From Kutzneria buriramensis (GTDB taxonomy: Bacteria; Actinomycetota; Actinomycetes; Mycobacteriales; Pseudonocardiaceae), in NCBI RefSeq assembly GCF_003387475.1, contig NZ_QUNO01000004.1, forward strand, positions 434,001 to 498,000: a stretch of 64,000 bases of DNA. Reading direction: 5' to 3'. The notes below the pieces were generated by a model. It ran no database searches and was not told the DNA's origin. It worked only from the letters and a program-made list of their open reading frames with translations. The position numbers and the translations under genes were made by a program. This document shows positions 41,266-49,035 of the stretch, in pieces. The number at the start of each line of letters is the position of its first letter. Position 1 is the stretch's first letter.

Positions 41266-41631
41266 ATGAGAACAGCGATCACGGCACTGACCCTGACGGC
41301 GATGGCCCTGACCACCGCGCCGGCCTGGGCGGACACCACCGCGCCGGCGCCGATCACGATCTCCTCCGACCAGGTGAAACAGATCTGCGAGCAGCGGGTG
41401 CCGAGGCTGGAGGAGCGGATCACGGCCCTGACCAAACGCATCCAGGCCGGTCCGGGCGTGGCGGGCTCGGTGCAGTGGCTGCAGGCCCAGGCCAAGCGCG
41501 CCCAGGACACCGGCCACCAGGACATCGCGACCAGACTGACCGACCGGGCCGACCGCCGCCAGGGTGACCTGGCGAAACTCGACGACGCCAGCAAGAGGCT
41601 GGACGCCTTCAAGGCGGCGCACTGCGGATGA
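41266..41631 (+). CDS. Small secreted helical protein
   Basis: The 121-residue protein has a clear signal peptide (MRTAITALTLTAMALTTAPAWA) and a mature part of about 95 residues that is helical and heptad-like (VKQICEQRVPRLEERITALTKRIQ ... LTDRADRRQGDLAKLDDASKRLDAFKAAHCG). One cysteine near each end suggests a disulphide closing a helical hairpin. It overlaps the next small lipoprotein gene by four bases (ATGA) and precedes a two-component system. The function is unknown; an envelope-stress sensor or inhibitor role would fit but is not shown. Confidence 0.7.
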   Translation: MRTAITALTLTAMALTTAPAWADTTAPAPITISSDQVKQICEQRVPRLEERITALTKRIQAGPGVAGSVQWLQAQAKRAQDTGHQDIATRLTDRADRRQGDLAKLDDASKRLDAFKAAHCG

Positions 41632-41792
41632 AGCGCCTGACGACAGGACTGCTGCTGGCGCTCGCGCTGTGCGCCGGCTGCCACGCCCGGACGGCCCAGG
41701 CGCCGAGTCCGACGACGGTCTCGACCAGCGAACTCGACGGCATCGACAACACGCTGAACAGCATCGAGTCGGACGTCGACGACAACGGGTGA
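41628..41792 (+). CDS. Very small probable lipoprotein
   Basis: The 54-residue peptide has a basic start and hydrophobic stretch (MKRLTTGLLLALALCAGC) ending in a lipobox-like LCAGC, so the second cysteine (residue 18) is the likely lipidation site; the usual -3 leucine is cysteine. The mature part is short, Ser/Thr-rich and acidic (STSELDGIDNTLNSIESDVDDNG). Its ATG overlaps the stop of the secreted helical protein, and it ends 13 bases before the response regulator, so all four genes can form one unit. Confidence 0.65.
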   Translation: MKRLTTGLLLALALCAGCHARTAQAPSPTTVSTSELDGIDNTLNSIESDVDDNG

Positions 41793-41805
41793 CAGGATCC
41801 CAGCC

Positions 41806-42483
41806 ATGCAGCCCGGCCGAGGACTGGTGCTCGTCGTCGAGGACGAGCGGGCGATCGCGGACCTGATCGCGATGTACCTGCGTCGCGACGGCTTCGGCGT
41901 GCACGTGGACGGCGACGGCCGGAGCGCGCTGGCCTCGGTGCGCCGGCTCAAGCCGGTGGCGGTGATTCTCGACGTCGGCCTGCCGGTCGTTGACGGTATT
42001 GAGGTGTGCCGAACGCTGCGGGCGAACGGCGACTGGACTCCGGTGCTGTTCGTGACGGCCCGTGACGACGAGGTGGACCGGGTGCTGGGCCTGGAGCTGG
42101 GGGCCGACGACTACGTGACAAAACCGTTCAGTCCCAGGGAGTTGGCGGCGCGGGTCCGTACGGTCCTGCGCCGCGCCCAGGGTCCGCAGGACCCGGTGTT
42201 CGAGGTGGGCCGCGTCCGGCTGGATCCCCGACAGCGCCGAGCCTGGGCCGACGGCACGGAGGTCGACCTGACGTCCACGGAGTTCGACCTGCTGGCGCAC
42301 CTGATGCGCAACCGTGGCCGGGTCTTCGACCGCGACCAGCTGCTGAGCGCGGTCTGGGGCTACGAGGCGGTGGCCGGCACCCGCACGGTCGACGTGCACA
42401 TCGCGCAGCTGCGCGGAAAACTCGGCGACGCGAGTCCGATCAGGACGGTCCGCGGCGTCGGCTACTCGGCGGACGACAAGTGA
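41806..42483 (+). CDS. OmpR/PhoB-family response regulator
   Basis: The 225-residue protein has a receiver domain with the acidic pair in VVEDERA, phosphoacceptor D56 (VILDVGLP), threonine in FVTARDD and lysine in YVTKPF. A C-terminal winged helix follows (EVDLTSTEFDLLAHLMRNRGRVFDRDQLLSAVWG ... RTVDVHIAQLRGKLGD). It overlaps the kinase start by four bases (GTGA). The two small exported proteins just upstream may be part of the signal or its target. Confidence 0.94.
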   Translation: MQPGRGLVLVVEDERAIADLIAMYLRRDGFGVHVDGDGRSALASVRRLKPVAVILDVGLPVVDGIEVCRTLRANGDWTPVLFVTARDDEVDRVLGLELGADDYVTKPFSPRELAARVRTVLRRAQGPQDPVFEVGRVRLDPRQRRAWADGTEVDLTSTEFDLLAHLMRNRGRVFDRDQLLSAVWGYEAVAGTRTVDVHIAQLRGKLGDASPIRTVRGVGYSADDK

Positions 42484-43823
42484 AGAGCCTCGCGGTCCGG
42501 ATCACGGCGCTGTGCCTGGGCGTGGCGGCGGTGGCGGTCATCGTCGCCGGCCTGGTGTCGGCGCGGCTGGTGGCCGGCGCGGCGCAGGAGGTCACTGGCC
42601 AGGTTCTGGCCAACCAGGCCGATGTGGTGGCCAGCCAGCTCGCCGACGGCTCGGCGGTGGGCCTGCTCAAGGTGGTCAAGGTGCTGCGCGGCCAGGGCAT
42701 CACGGTGGTGCTGGTCGGTCCGAACGGGACGCTGAGCAGCACCGATCCGCGGTCGACGGAGGCGGCCCGGCTGGCGGGCTCGGCGAAAGCGGCACAGGGG
42801 CAGAGGGTTTCCGGCGTGGAGACGGTGCTGGGCCGCACGCTGCTGGTGGAGGCGCGGCCGGCGCCCAACGGCGCCTTCGCACTGGTGGAGGAGCCGGCGA
42901 CCGACCCGGGCCGGCAGCTGCTGCGCAACATCCTGCTCGCGCTGGCGATCGGGCTCGGCGTGGCGGCTGTGGCCGGTCTGCTGCTGGCACGTGTGCTGGC
43001 CCGGCCCCTTCGACGGGCGGCGCAGGTGGCGCACACGATGAGCGACGGCCGCCGCGATCTGCGGGTGCCGGTGGAGGGCCCGGCCGAGGTCGCGGAGGTG
43101 GCGCACGCCGTCAACGGCCTCGCGGATGCTTTGCAGCACAGCGAATCCCGGCAGCGGGAGTTCCTGTTGTCCGTCTCGCACGAACTGCGCACGCCCCTGA
43201 CGGCCGTCAGCGGTTTCGCGGAATCCCTTGCTGACAGCGTTGTCATCGGCGATCAGGTGGCCGAGGTGGGGCGCACCATCCAGTCGGAGGCGCACCGACT
43301 GGACCGTCTGGTAAGCGACCTGCTGGACCTGGCCCGGCTGGGCGCCGACGATTTCCGGTTGGACGTGGTGGAAGTCGACTTGGGGGCCGTGCTGCGGGAC
43401 GCCGCCCAGGTGTGGGCCGACCGCTGCCGCCGCAAAGGCGTCGAGTTCGGTGTGGACGGCCCGGACGAACCACTGGTCGCCCGCGCGGATCCCCGTCGTC
43501 TGCGCCAGGTGCTCGACGGCCTGGCCGAGAACGCGCTGCGGGTGACGCCCGCCGGCCGCCCGATCGTGCTCAGCCTGTCGAAACCCTCTAACGCGGCGGT
43601 GCTCCAGGTGCGCGACGGCGGCCCGGGACTGTCCGAGGAGGACTACGGGGTCGCCTTCGAGCGCGGGGCGCTGCACGCGCGATACGAACGATTGCGGCCG
43701 GTCGGCAGCGGCGTGGGCCTGGCGCTCGTGCACGGACTGGTGGCCAGGATGGGCGGCACGATTGCAGCCGGTCCGGCGCCCGAGGGCGGCGCCGCCTTCA
43801 CCGTCACTATCCCCCTCATTTGA
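42480..43823 (+). CDS. Two-component sensor histidine kinase
   Basis: The 447-residue protein has membrane segments at about residues 5-30 and 150-172 flanking an extracytoplasmic sensor of about 115 residues with no known fold. It then has HAMP (LARPLRRAAQVAHTMSDGRRD), the phosphoacceptor H234 in SVSHELRTPLTAVSGF, N box LAENALRVT, G1 VRDGGPGLS and G2 GSGVGLAL. It phosphorylates the regulator encoded by the overlapping gene. The stimulus is unknown. Confidence 0.93.
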   Translation: MKSLAVRITALCLGVAAVAVIVAGLVSARLVAGAAQEVTGQVLANQADVVASQLADGSAVGLLKVVKVLRGQGITVVLVGPNGTLSSTDPRSTEAARLAGSAKAAQGQRVSGVETVLGRTLLVEARPAPNGAFALVEEPATDPGRQLLRNILLALAIGLGVAAVAGLLLARVLARPLRRAAQVAHTMSDGRRDLRVPVEGPAEVAEVAHAVNGLADALQHSESRQREFLLSVSHELRTPLTAVSGFAESLADSVVIGDQVAEVGRTIQSEAHRLDRLVSDLLDLARLGADDFRLDVVEVDLGAVLRDAAQVWADRCRRKGVEFGVDGPDEPLVARADPRRLRQVLDGLAENALRVTPAGRPIVLSLSKPSNAAVLQVRDGGPGLSEEDYGVAFERGALHARYERLRPVGSGVGLALVHGLVARMGGTIAAGPAPEGGAAFTVTIPLI

Positions 43824-43825
43824 GG

Positions 43826-43913
43826 GTCACTCGTTAGTGTCGGCGCGCACGACATTTGTGGAATTTCCGCCGCACGTGCATCTGCGCGTCATCCTTGAGT
43901 CACTCGATAGTGT
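43826..43913. promoter_or_regulatory. Pair of palindromic sites GTCACTCGnTAGTGT
   Basis: GTCACTCGTTAGTGT (43826-43840) and GTCACTCGATAGTGT (43899-43913) differ at one position. Each is an inverted repeat CACT-cgnt-AGTG. They are 73 bp apart, immediately after the kinase stop, in an otherwise gene-poor stretch. The symmetry and duplication point to binding sites for a dimeric regulator controlling rightward transcription. Confidence 0.5.
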
Positions 43914-43935
43914 GAACCGAAGCGTTTCGACGATC

Positions 43936-44133
43936 ATGGCAGCCGATACCCGGACACCGTTCGTCGCCCGTGATCGACCGGTCGTCGATGATCGGGCGGG
44001 CGGGGCAACCGGGCTCGTGTCAGCGGCGCGTGACGGGAGCATGATTCCGGCACCGAAAAGCCGCGGTCGGCGTGCCAGCAGGAACCGCGGCGCAGTCCTT
44101 CCCTGTCGTCGCCCGAGAGAGGACCGAACTTGA
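43936..44133 (+). CDS. Possible small basic protein
   Basis: A 65-codon frame begins at ATG 43936 (MAADTRTPFVARDRPVVDDRAGG...) and ends in a basic stretch (KSRGRRASRNRGAVLPCRRPREDRT). There is no Shine-Dalgarno sequence. Its stop overlaps the TTG of the next small frame by four bases (TTGA), an arrangement typical of coupled genes. Third-position bias is weaker than in neighbouring genes. I recognise no family, and it could be chance. Confidence 0.25.
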   Translation: MAADTRTPFVARDRPVVDDRAGGATGLVSAARDGSMIPAPKSRGRRASRNRGAVLPCRRPREDRT

Positions 44134-44354
44134 GTGTAGAACCGCCACCGCAGCGTGACGGGTCACACGACCGAGTGCAGATCATCGTGCACGCGTTCCC
44201 GGATCGCACCCGGTCGGCGAGCCGGCCGCCGAGCTGCCCGCAGCAGCCGGCGACCGCGGGCCGTGGTCGCGGCGGCGCGCACCGCCGTCCCAGTTCGAGC
44301 CTGCTGCCGACGCTGGTCCGCCGGGTTTTCGCGGGGTGGCTGCCGTCCGATTGA
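44130..44354 (+). CDS. Possible small protein of unknown function
   Basis: A 74-codon frame starts at TTG 44130, six bases after GAGAGAGGA. It encodes SVEPPPQRDGSHDRVQIIVHAFPDRTRSA... and ends PTLVRRVFAGWLPSD. Third positions are strongly GC-biased, as in real genes here. The product is basic and proline-rich with no signal peptide. A terminator hairpin follows 30 bases after the stop, which supports transcription. The function is unknown. Confidence 0.4.
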   Translation: MSVEPPPQRDGSHDRVQIIVHAFPDRTRSASRPPSCPQQPATAGRGRGGAHRRPSSSLLPTLVRRVFAGWLPSD

Positions 44355-44383
44355 CGGCGCAAGAATCGATGCAGTGAATGGGC

Positions 44384-44421
44384 GGGGCGTCCATCGGGAG
44401 ATCAATTCCGCTGGACGCCCC
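44384..44421 (+). terminator. Hairpin terminator before the papain-like protease gene
   Basis: GGGGCGTCCA (44384-44393) pairs with TGGACGCCCC (44412-44421), followed by TTGGTGTGTT. Confidence 0.65.
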
Positions 44422-44549
44422 TTGGTGTGTTCGGGTGATTTACGACCCCCGCCACCCCAATGGGCGAGTTTCGTATCGGCGGTCCGGTCCGATGCTCCTA
44501 TCAGCGGTACCCGCCGGGTTGCGGCGGGCCCTAGGAGGGGACATCGCCA

Positions 44550-45359
44550 ATGACCAGTCCGACACCGAGGAGCGTCGCCCGCTACGGCTGGGTTCCTGAT
44601 CTGCCCGACGCCAGGGACCACATCTACGCCGCGCCCCGCGCCGCCGTCGCCAACCTGCCCGCGAGCACCGACCTGCGTTCCGGCCTGCCCGACTGCTACG
44701 ACCAGGGCCAGATCGGCAGCTGCACCGCCAACGCCATCGCCGGCGCGTTCGAGTTCGCGCTGCGCAAGCAGGCGCTCGCCGACTTCATGCCGTCCCGCCT
44801 GTTCATCTACTACAACGAGCGGGCCATGGAGGGCAACGTCGGCACCGACTCCGGCGCGCAGATCCGCGACGGCGTGAAGAGCGTGGCCAAGCAGGGCGTC
44901 TGCCCGGAGACCGAGTGGCCGTACGAGGCCATCCCGGCCGACGCCAACGGGCACTTCCCGCCCGGCTCGCGGGAGGCCACCAAGCCGACGGACGCCTGCT
45001 ACCAGGACGCCCTGAAGAACCGGGTGACCACCTACCAGCGCGTGATCACCACGCTGGACCAGCTGCGCGGCTGCCTGGCCGCCGGCTACCCGTTCGTCTT
45101 CGGCTTCACCGTGTACGAGAGCTTCGAGAGCCAGCAGGTCGCGCAGACCGGCGTGGTCCCGATGCCCGGCCCGTCCGAGCAGGTGCTCGGCGGCCACGCG
45201 GTGCTCGCCGTCGGCTACGACGACGCCAGCCAGCGGTTCCTGGTGCGCAACTCGTGGGGCACCGGCTGGGGCCAGAACGGCCACTTCACGATGCCGTACG
45301 CGTACCTGACCGAGCGCAGCCTGTCCTCGGACTTCTGGACCGTCCGCGTCGTGTCCTGA
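44550..45359 (+). CDS. C1 (papain-like) family cysteine protease without signal or pro-domain
   Basis: The 269-residue protein shows the full papain triad: oxyanion Gln and nucleophile in QGQIGSCTANA (C58), H216 in GGHAVLAVGYDD, and N234 in RNSWGTGWG. It begins directly at the mature fold (RYGWVPDLPDARDHIY, a motif of bacterial C1A proteases), so there is no inhibitory propeptide and no signal peptide, and it should be cytosolic or released by another route. ATG 44550 follows TAGGAGGGG. A CCCGCCG-GGTTG-CGGCGGG hairpin (44510-44528) lies just before the ribosome site and may limit translation. Confidence 0.88.
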   Translation: MTSPTPRSVARYGWVPDLPDARDHIYAAPRAAVANLPASTDLRSGLPDCYDQGQIGSCTANAIAGAFEFALRKQALADFMPSRLFIYYNERAMEGNVGTDSGAQIRDGVKSVAKQGVCPETEWPYEAIPADANGHFPPGSREATKPTDACYQDALKNRVTTYQRVITTLDQLRGCLAAGYPFVFGFTVYESFESQQVAQTGVVPMPGPSEQVLGGHAVLAVGYDDASQRFLVRNSWGTGWGQNGHFTMPYAYLTERSLSSDFWTVRVVS

Positions 45360-45373
45360 GAAATGCGACCGCG

Positions 45374-45404
45374 AAACGGCCCGGCCGTGGCGGCCGGGCC
45401 GTTT
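45374..45404. terminator. Bidirectional terminator between the protease and VC0807-like gene
   Basis: AAACGGCCCGGCC (45374-45386) pairs perfectly with GGCCGGGCCGTTT (45392-45404) over a GTGGC loop, with T-runs on both strands. It serves both convergent genes. Confidence 0.88.
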
Positions 45405-45418
45405 TCCGTTGTCGGCAC

Positions 45419-46105
45419 TCACTTCTCGCCGGCGGCGGCGTTCACCATCCGGGCCACCGGGACCAGCCAGCGGCGCTGCACCGCCGAGCAGCCGACGATC
45501 ATCGCGAACAGCGGGATGTTGGTGGCCCACACCGCGGTGTCGAACGGCAGCGTGAAGACGATCAGCAGGCGCGCGGCCACCTCGAGCACGAAACCGATGG
45601 CCCACACCATGTTCACCCGCACCAGCAGGTCGCGGAACGCCGTCGAGTTCACCGAGAAGTCGTCCCAGGCCGCCGACTTGCCGGCGCTGTTGGCGATGAA
45701 CGGCTTGAAGGCCGAGGTCATGACCGGCTGCCGGCGCAGCGCCATCACGCCCACGTAGACGCCCAGCGTCGCGGTGCCGACGCCGTCCTTGGCCAGCATG
45801 AACGTCGGCGACCCGGTCAGCAGCGTGATCGGGATGCTGACCAGCGTCAGCACCAGCACCGCCAGCGCGAACTGGTCGGGTTTGCCGGCCCGTAACGTGG
45901 TCCATATCGTGCGCGCCGCCGGCACCAGGCCGCTGATCACCAGGGCCGGGATGGCGTCCAGGCCGAAGGCGTTCTTCAGCAGGTAGTAGCTGCCCAGCGG
46001 GAGCGCGATGTCCAGGATCAGCGGCAGCACGCGACCCAGCGCGCCCTGCCCCTGAGCGGCGGTGGTGGGGGTCTGGGTGGCTGCGATCTGCTGCGTCGTC
46101 GTCAT
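45419..46105 (-). CDS. VC0807-family-like membrane protein
   Basis: The 228-residue protein has about six membrane segments, starting LPLILDIALPLGSYYLLKNAFG and including PALVISGLVPAARTIWTTLRAGKPDQFALAVL, a pattern seen in VC0807-family integral membrane proteins, whose role is not established. The first 20 residues are polar (TTTQQIAATQTPTTAAQGQG). A TGACA-gt-TGTCA palindrome lies 60 bp upstream of ATG 46105, overlapping the end of the preceding thioesterase-like gene. Confidence 0.72.
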   Translation of the reverse strand: MTTTQQIAATQTPTTAAQGQGALGRVLPLILDIALPLGSYYLLKNAFGLDAIPALVISGLVPAARTIWTTLRAGKPDQFALAVLVLTLVSIPITLLTGSPTFMLAKDGVGTATLGVYVGVMALRRQPVMTSAFKPFIANSAGKSAAWDDFSVNSTAFRDLLVRVNMVWAIGFVLEVAARLLIVFTLPFDTAVWATNIPLFAMIVGCSAVQRRWLVPVARMVNAAAGEK

Positions 46106-46165
46106 GACCGGAACGCTACGAACGCACGGCTTTCCGCGCGGGTGCCGGACGATCGAGGTCGGCCA

Positions 46166-46177
46166 TGACAGTTGTCA
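46166..46177. promoter_or_regulatory. Short palindrome upstream of the VC0807-like gene
   Basis: TGACA-GT-TGTCA (46166-46177) spans the stop codon of the 46175-46630 gene and is 60 bp upstream of the next start. An operator role is possible. No cognate regulator is identified. Confidence 0.3.
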
Positions 46178-46630
46178 CGACCGGTTCGGGCGCAGGGTCC
46201 ACAGCACGGTGAGCTCGGTGGTGACCACGCCCTCGGCGTTGCTGATGGTCACGTGCACCGGGAACTCCGGCCGCTGGCCGGCATCCAGCTCGGCGACGAC
46301 CTCGGCGGCGTCCCGGCCGAGCACGGCCTCCGCGCGCAGCGGGCCCAGCGCCACCTTGCGGTAGCCGATCTCGGCCTTGGCCACCAGCGGCGTGGCCCGG
46401 CCGAGCTGGTCGGCGAACGCCGTGAGCAGCAGCGCCCCGGACGCGGTCTCGCCGATGCCGAAAATCATGGCCGCGTGCAAGCCGCCGACGTGGTTGTGTT
46501 GACGGGGGTCGTCGGCGATCGTCGCGACGACCTTGTCCGGTCCGATGTGCTCGAACTCGACCCCGTTGCTGCCGACCCACGGCACGGCCGTCTTCATGCC
46601 CTCGCCGATGAGTGCGTAGTCAGTGCTCAT
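46175..46630 (-). CDS. Hotdog-fold (DUF4442/PaaI-like) thioesterase-type protein
   Basis: The 151-residue protein has the hotdog helix region HNHVGGLHAAMIFGIGETASGALLLTAF and the strands PLVAKAEIGYRKVALGPLRAEAVL and HVTISNAEGVVTTELTVLW. The H-N-H-x-G-G-L-H-A-A pattern is the site where PaaI/DUF4442 acyl-CoA thioesterases bind substrate. The acyl-CoA is unknown. It is divergent from the MarR/efflux pair at 46772. Confidence 0.78.
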   Translation of the reverse strand: MSTDYALIGEGMKTAVPWVGSNGVEFEHIGPDKVVATIADDPRQHNHVGGLHAAMIFGIGETASGALLLTAFADQLGRATPLVAKAEIGYRKVALGPLRAEAVLGRDAAEVVAELDAGQRPEFPVHVTISNAEGVVTTELTVLWTLRPNRS

Positions 46631-46771
46631 GGGCCGATGCTACTCGACGGTAACTTAGCTCGTCTCCCATGACCCAGCTCACAGAGTATTTCATTTGCTA
46701 AGACATCCCCTCGAGATGCATGCTTGTACTCGGCAACTACTTGGATGACACAAGCAACAGGGGGGAGCCCC

Positions 46772-47287
46772 GTGGTTCCGCTGGGTGAGGTCACGCAGGA
46801 CGACCTGGAGGTGGCCGACGACATCGGGATGTCGATCGCCCGCCTGCACAGGTTGCTGGCCTGCGTGTCGTCCTCCGGCAGCAAGGCCAAGGCCGGCATG
46901 GACCGGCCGACGTTCATGCTGCTGGCCACCCTGGCCGAGCACGGTCCGCGCAGGTCGGGGGCGCTGGCCGAGGCGCTGCACTCCGACCCGTCCACGGTCA
47001 GCCGCCAGGTGGCGCAGCTGGTCAAGGCGGGTCTGGTCGAGCGCAAGGTGGACGACCAGGACGGCCGGGCGACCGTCCTGGCCGCGACCGAGCCGGGCCT
47101 GGCCCTGCTCGCGGAGATGCGCGGTCGGCGCAACGCGCAGATCGCACAAATGATCATGCACTGGCCCGATGACGACCGAGCCCGGTTCGCCGAGCTCTTC
47201 GAGCGGTTCATCACCGACTACGAGCGCCATCTGCCGGTGTTCATCGCCGCGTTCGCCGACAAGGCGGGCGTGGGAGGGGAGAAGTAA
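46772..47287 (+). CDS. MarR-family regulator of the adjacent efflux pump
   Basis: The 171-residue winged-helix protein has its recognition helix in ALHSDPSTVSRQVAQLVKAGLVERK and its wing in VDDQDGRATVLAATEPG. GTG 46772 is chosen because GGGGGGAG precedes it; an ATG 48 bases upstream lacks a ribosome site. Its stop shares one base with the transporter start (TAATG), so the pair is an operon and the regulator probably represses it until a drug-like ligand binds. GCTTGT/ACAAGC half-sites (46722 and 46750) flank the leader. Confidence 0.86.
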   Translation: MVPLGEVTQDDLEVADDIGMSIARLHRLLACVSSSGSKAKAGMDRPTFMLLATLAEHGPRRSGALAEALHSDPSTVSRQVAQLVKAGLVERKVDDQDGRATVLAATEPGLALLAEMRGRRNAQIAQMIMHWPDDDRARFAELFERFITDYERHLPVFIAAFADKAGVGGEK

Positions 47288-48984
47288 TGTCACAGACCGC
47301 TTCCACGGCGGAACCCACCGCCGTTGTCGGCGGTGGGGGGTTCACCCAGCGTCAGATCATGACCGTGATCTCGGGTCTGATGCTGGGCATGCTGCTGGCC
47401 GCGCTGGACCAGACGATCGTCTCGTCCGCCATGCGCACCATCGCCGACCAGCTGCACGGCCAGACGCTCCAGGCGTGGGCCACCACCGCGTACCTGATCA
47501 CCTCGACCATCGCGACCCCGCTGTACGGCAAGCTGTCCGACCTCTACGGCCGCAAGCCCATGTACCTGGCCGCGATCTCCATCTTCCTGGTCGGCTCCGT
47601 GCTGTCCGGCATCTCCACGTCGATGTACGAGCTGGCCGCGTTCCGCGCGCTGCAGGGCGTCGGCGCCGGCGGCCTGATGTCGCTGGCCTTCGCCATCGTC
47701 GGCGACATGATCCCGGCGCGGGAGCGGGGCAAGTACCAGGGCTACTTCCTGGCCGTGTTCGGCCTGTCCAGCGTGGCCGGCCCGGTGGTCGGCGGCTTCT
47801 TCGCCGGCCTGCACTCGCTGCTGGGCGTGGACGGCTGGCGCTGGGTGTTCCTGGTCAACGTGCCGATCGGCGTGATCGCGCTGATCGTCGTCAGCCGGGT
47901 GCTCAACCTGCCGCACCGCCGCGTCGAGCAGAAGGTGGACTACTGGGGCGCGCTCACGCTGTGCCTCGGCGTGGTGCCGCTGCTGATCGTGGCCGAGCAG
48001 GGCCAGCAGTGGGGCTGGGGTTCGGCCGGGTCGCTGGCGATGTTCGCCGTCGGCGCCGTCGGCATCGTGGCGTTCATCCTGGTCGAGCGCCGGATGGGCG
48101 ACGCCGCGCTGCTGCCGATGCGACTGTTCCGCAACTCGGTGTTCAGCCTGGCCAACGTCCTCAACTTCATCGTCGGCATGGGCATGTTCGGCGGCCTGGT
48201 GGCGCTGCCGCTGTACCTCCAGATCGTCAAGGGCGAGTCGCCCACCGACGCCGGCCTGCTCACGCTGCCGTTGATGGTCGGCATCACGGTGTCGTCGCTG
48301 AGCTCCGGCCAGGTGATCGCCAGGACCGGCCGCTACAAGGTGCTGCCGATCATCGGCACCGCCACCATGGCGCTGGCGCTGTTCCTGTTCACCGGCCTCG
48401 GCCCCGACACCAACCTGGCCGTCGCCGGCCTGGTCATGGCGCTCATGGGCATCGGCCTGGGCCTGTGCATGCAGACCCTGGTGCTGGCGATCCAGAACGT
48501 CGCCAAGCCGCAGGACATGGGCGTGGCCACCGCGTCGGCCACGTTCTTCCGCGGCATCGGCGGCACCGCGGGCACGGCCATCTCGCTGTCCATCCTGTTC
48601 GGCGTGGTCGGCGACCGGATCGGCAACGCGTTCAAGACCGCGCAGACCGACCCGTCGTTCCTCGCCGCGACGCACGACCCGCAGGTGCTGGCCAACCCGG
48701 TCAACGCCGGCTTCCTCAAGGGGCTGGCCGGTGGCGGCGGCGGCATCGACCTGGAGAACACCTCGTTCATCCAGCTGCTCGACGCCCGGCTGGCGCGGCC
48801 GCTGCTGGAGGGCTTCTCCTCCGCGATGGACACCGTGTTCCTGGTCGGCGGCATCACCACCGCGATCGCGTTCGTGCTGGTCTGGTTCCTGCGGGAGGTC
48901 CCGCTGTCGACCAAGTCCGGCATCCAGCGCGCCAGCGAGGAGGAGAGCGCCGACGAGCGCCCGCTGATGCCCGTCATGGAGTGA
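47287..48984 (+). CDS. DHA2-family (EmrB/QacA) multidrug efflux transporter
   Basis: The 565-residue protein has about 14 membrane segments. Motif D1 is LLAALDQTIVSSAMRTIADQL, motif A is GKLSDLYGRKPMYLAAI, motif B is AFRALQGVGAGGLM, and the antiporter motif C is GLSSVAGPVVGGFFAG. It extrudes hydrophobic compounds by proton antiport. An extracytoplasmic loop near residues 445-500 (SFLAATHDPQVLANPVNAGFLKGLAGGGGGIDL) precedes the last helix. It is translationally linked to the MarR gene. A strong palindrome ends the unit. Confidence 0.93.
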   Translation: MSQTASTAEPTAVVGGGGFTQRQIMTVISGLMLGMLLAALDQTIVSSAMRTIADQLHGQTLQAWATTAYLITSTIATPLYGKLSDLYGRKPMYLAAISIFLVGSVLSGISTSMYELAAFRALQGVGAGGLMSLAFAIVGDMIPARERGKYQGYFLAVFGLSSVAGPVVGGFFAGLHSLLGVDGWRWVFLVNVPIGVIALIVVSRVLNLPHRRVEQKVDYWGALTLCLGVVPLLIVAEQGQQWGWGSAGSLAMFAVGAVGIVAFILVERRMGDAALLPMRLFRNSVFSLANVLNFIVGMGMFGGLVALPLYLQIVKGESPTDAGLLTLPLMVGITVSSLSSGQVIARTGRYKVLPIIGTATMALALFLFTGLGPDTNLAVAGLVMALMGIGLGLCMQTLVLAIQNVAKPQDMGVATASATFFRGIGGTAGTAISLSILFGVVGDRIGNAFKTAQTDPSFLAATHDPQVLANPVNAGFLKGLAGGGGGIDLENTSFIQLLDARLARPLLEGFSSAMDTVFLVGGITTAIAFVLVWFLREVPLSTKSGIQRASEEESADERPLMPVME

Positions 48985-48994
48985 TCGATCCATA

Positions 48995-49030
48995 GGAAAG
49001 GGCCCCTCTCCGCGGAGAGGGGCCCTTTCC
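48995..49030. terminator. Perfect 36-nt palindromic terminator
   Basis: GGAAAGGGCCCCTCTCCG is followed by its exact inverse, with AAAG/CTTT ends giving T-runs on both strands. It lies between the convergent efflux gene and ppa. Confidence 0.88.
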
Positions 49031-49035
49031 GTGAT

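Noticed and set aside
39420-41951. 843-codon minus-strand frame covering several genes
   Set aside because: Only its last 277 codons form a sensible membrane protein; the upstream part is antisense to the DUF574 methyltransferase and small exported proteins.
46654-46702. CTTAGC ... GCTAAG as the MarR operator before the efflux genes
   Set aside because: The 6-bp arms are 37 bases apart, too far for one MarR dimer, and chance occurrence is likely.
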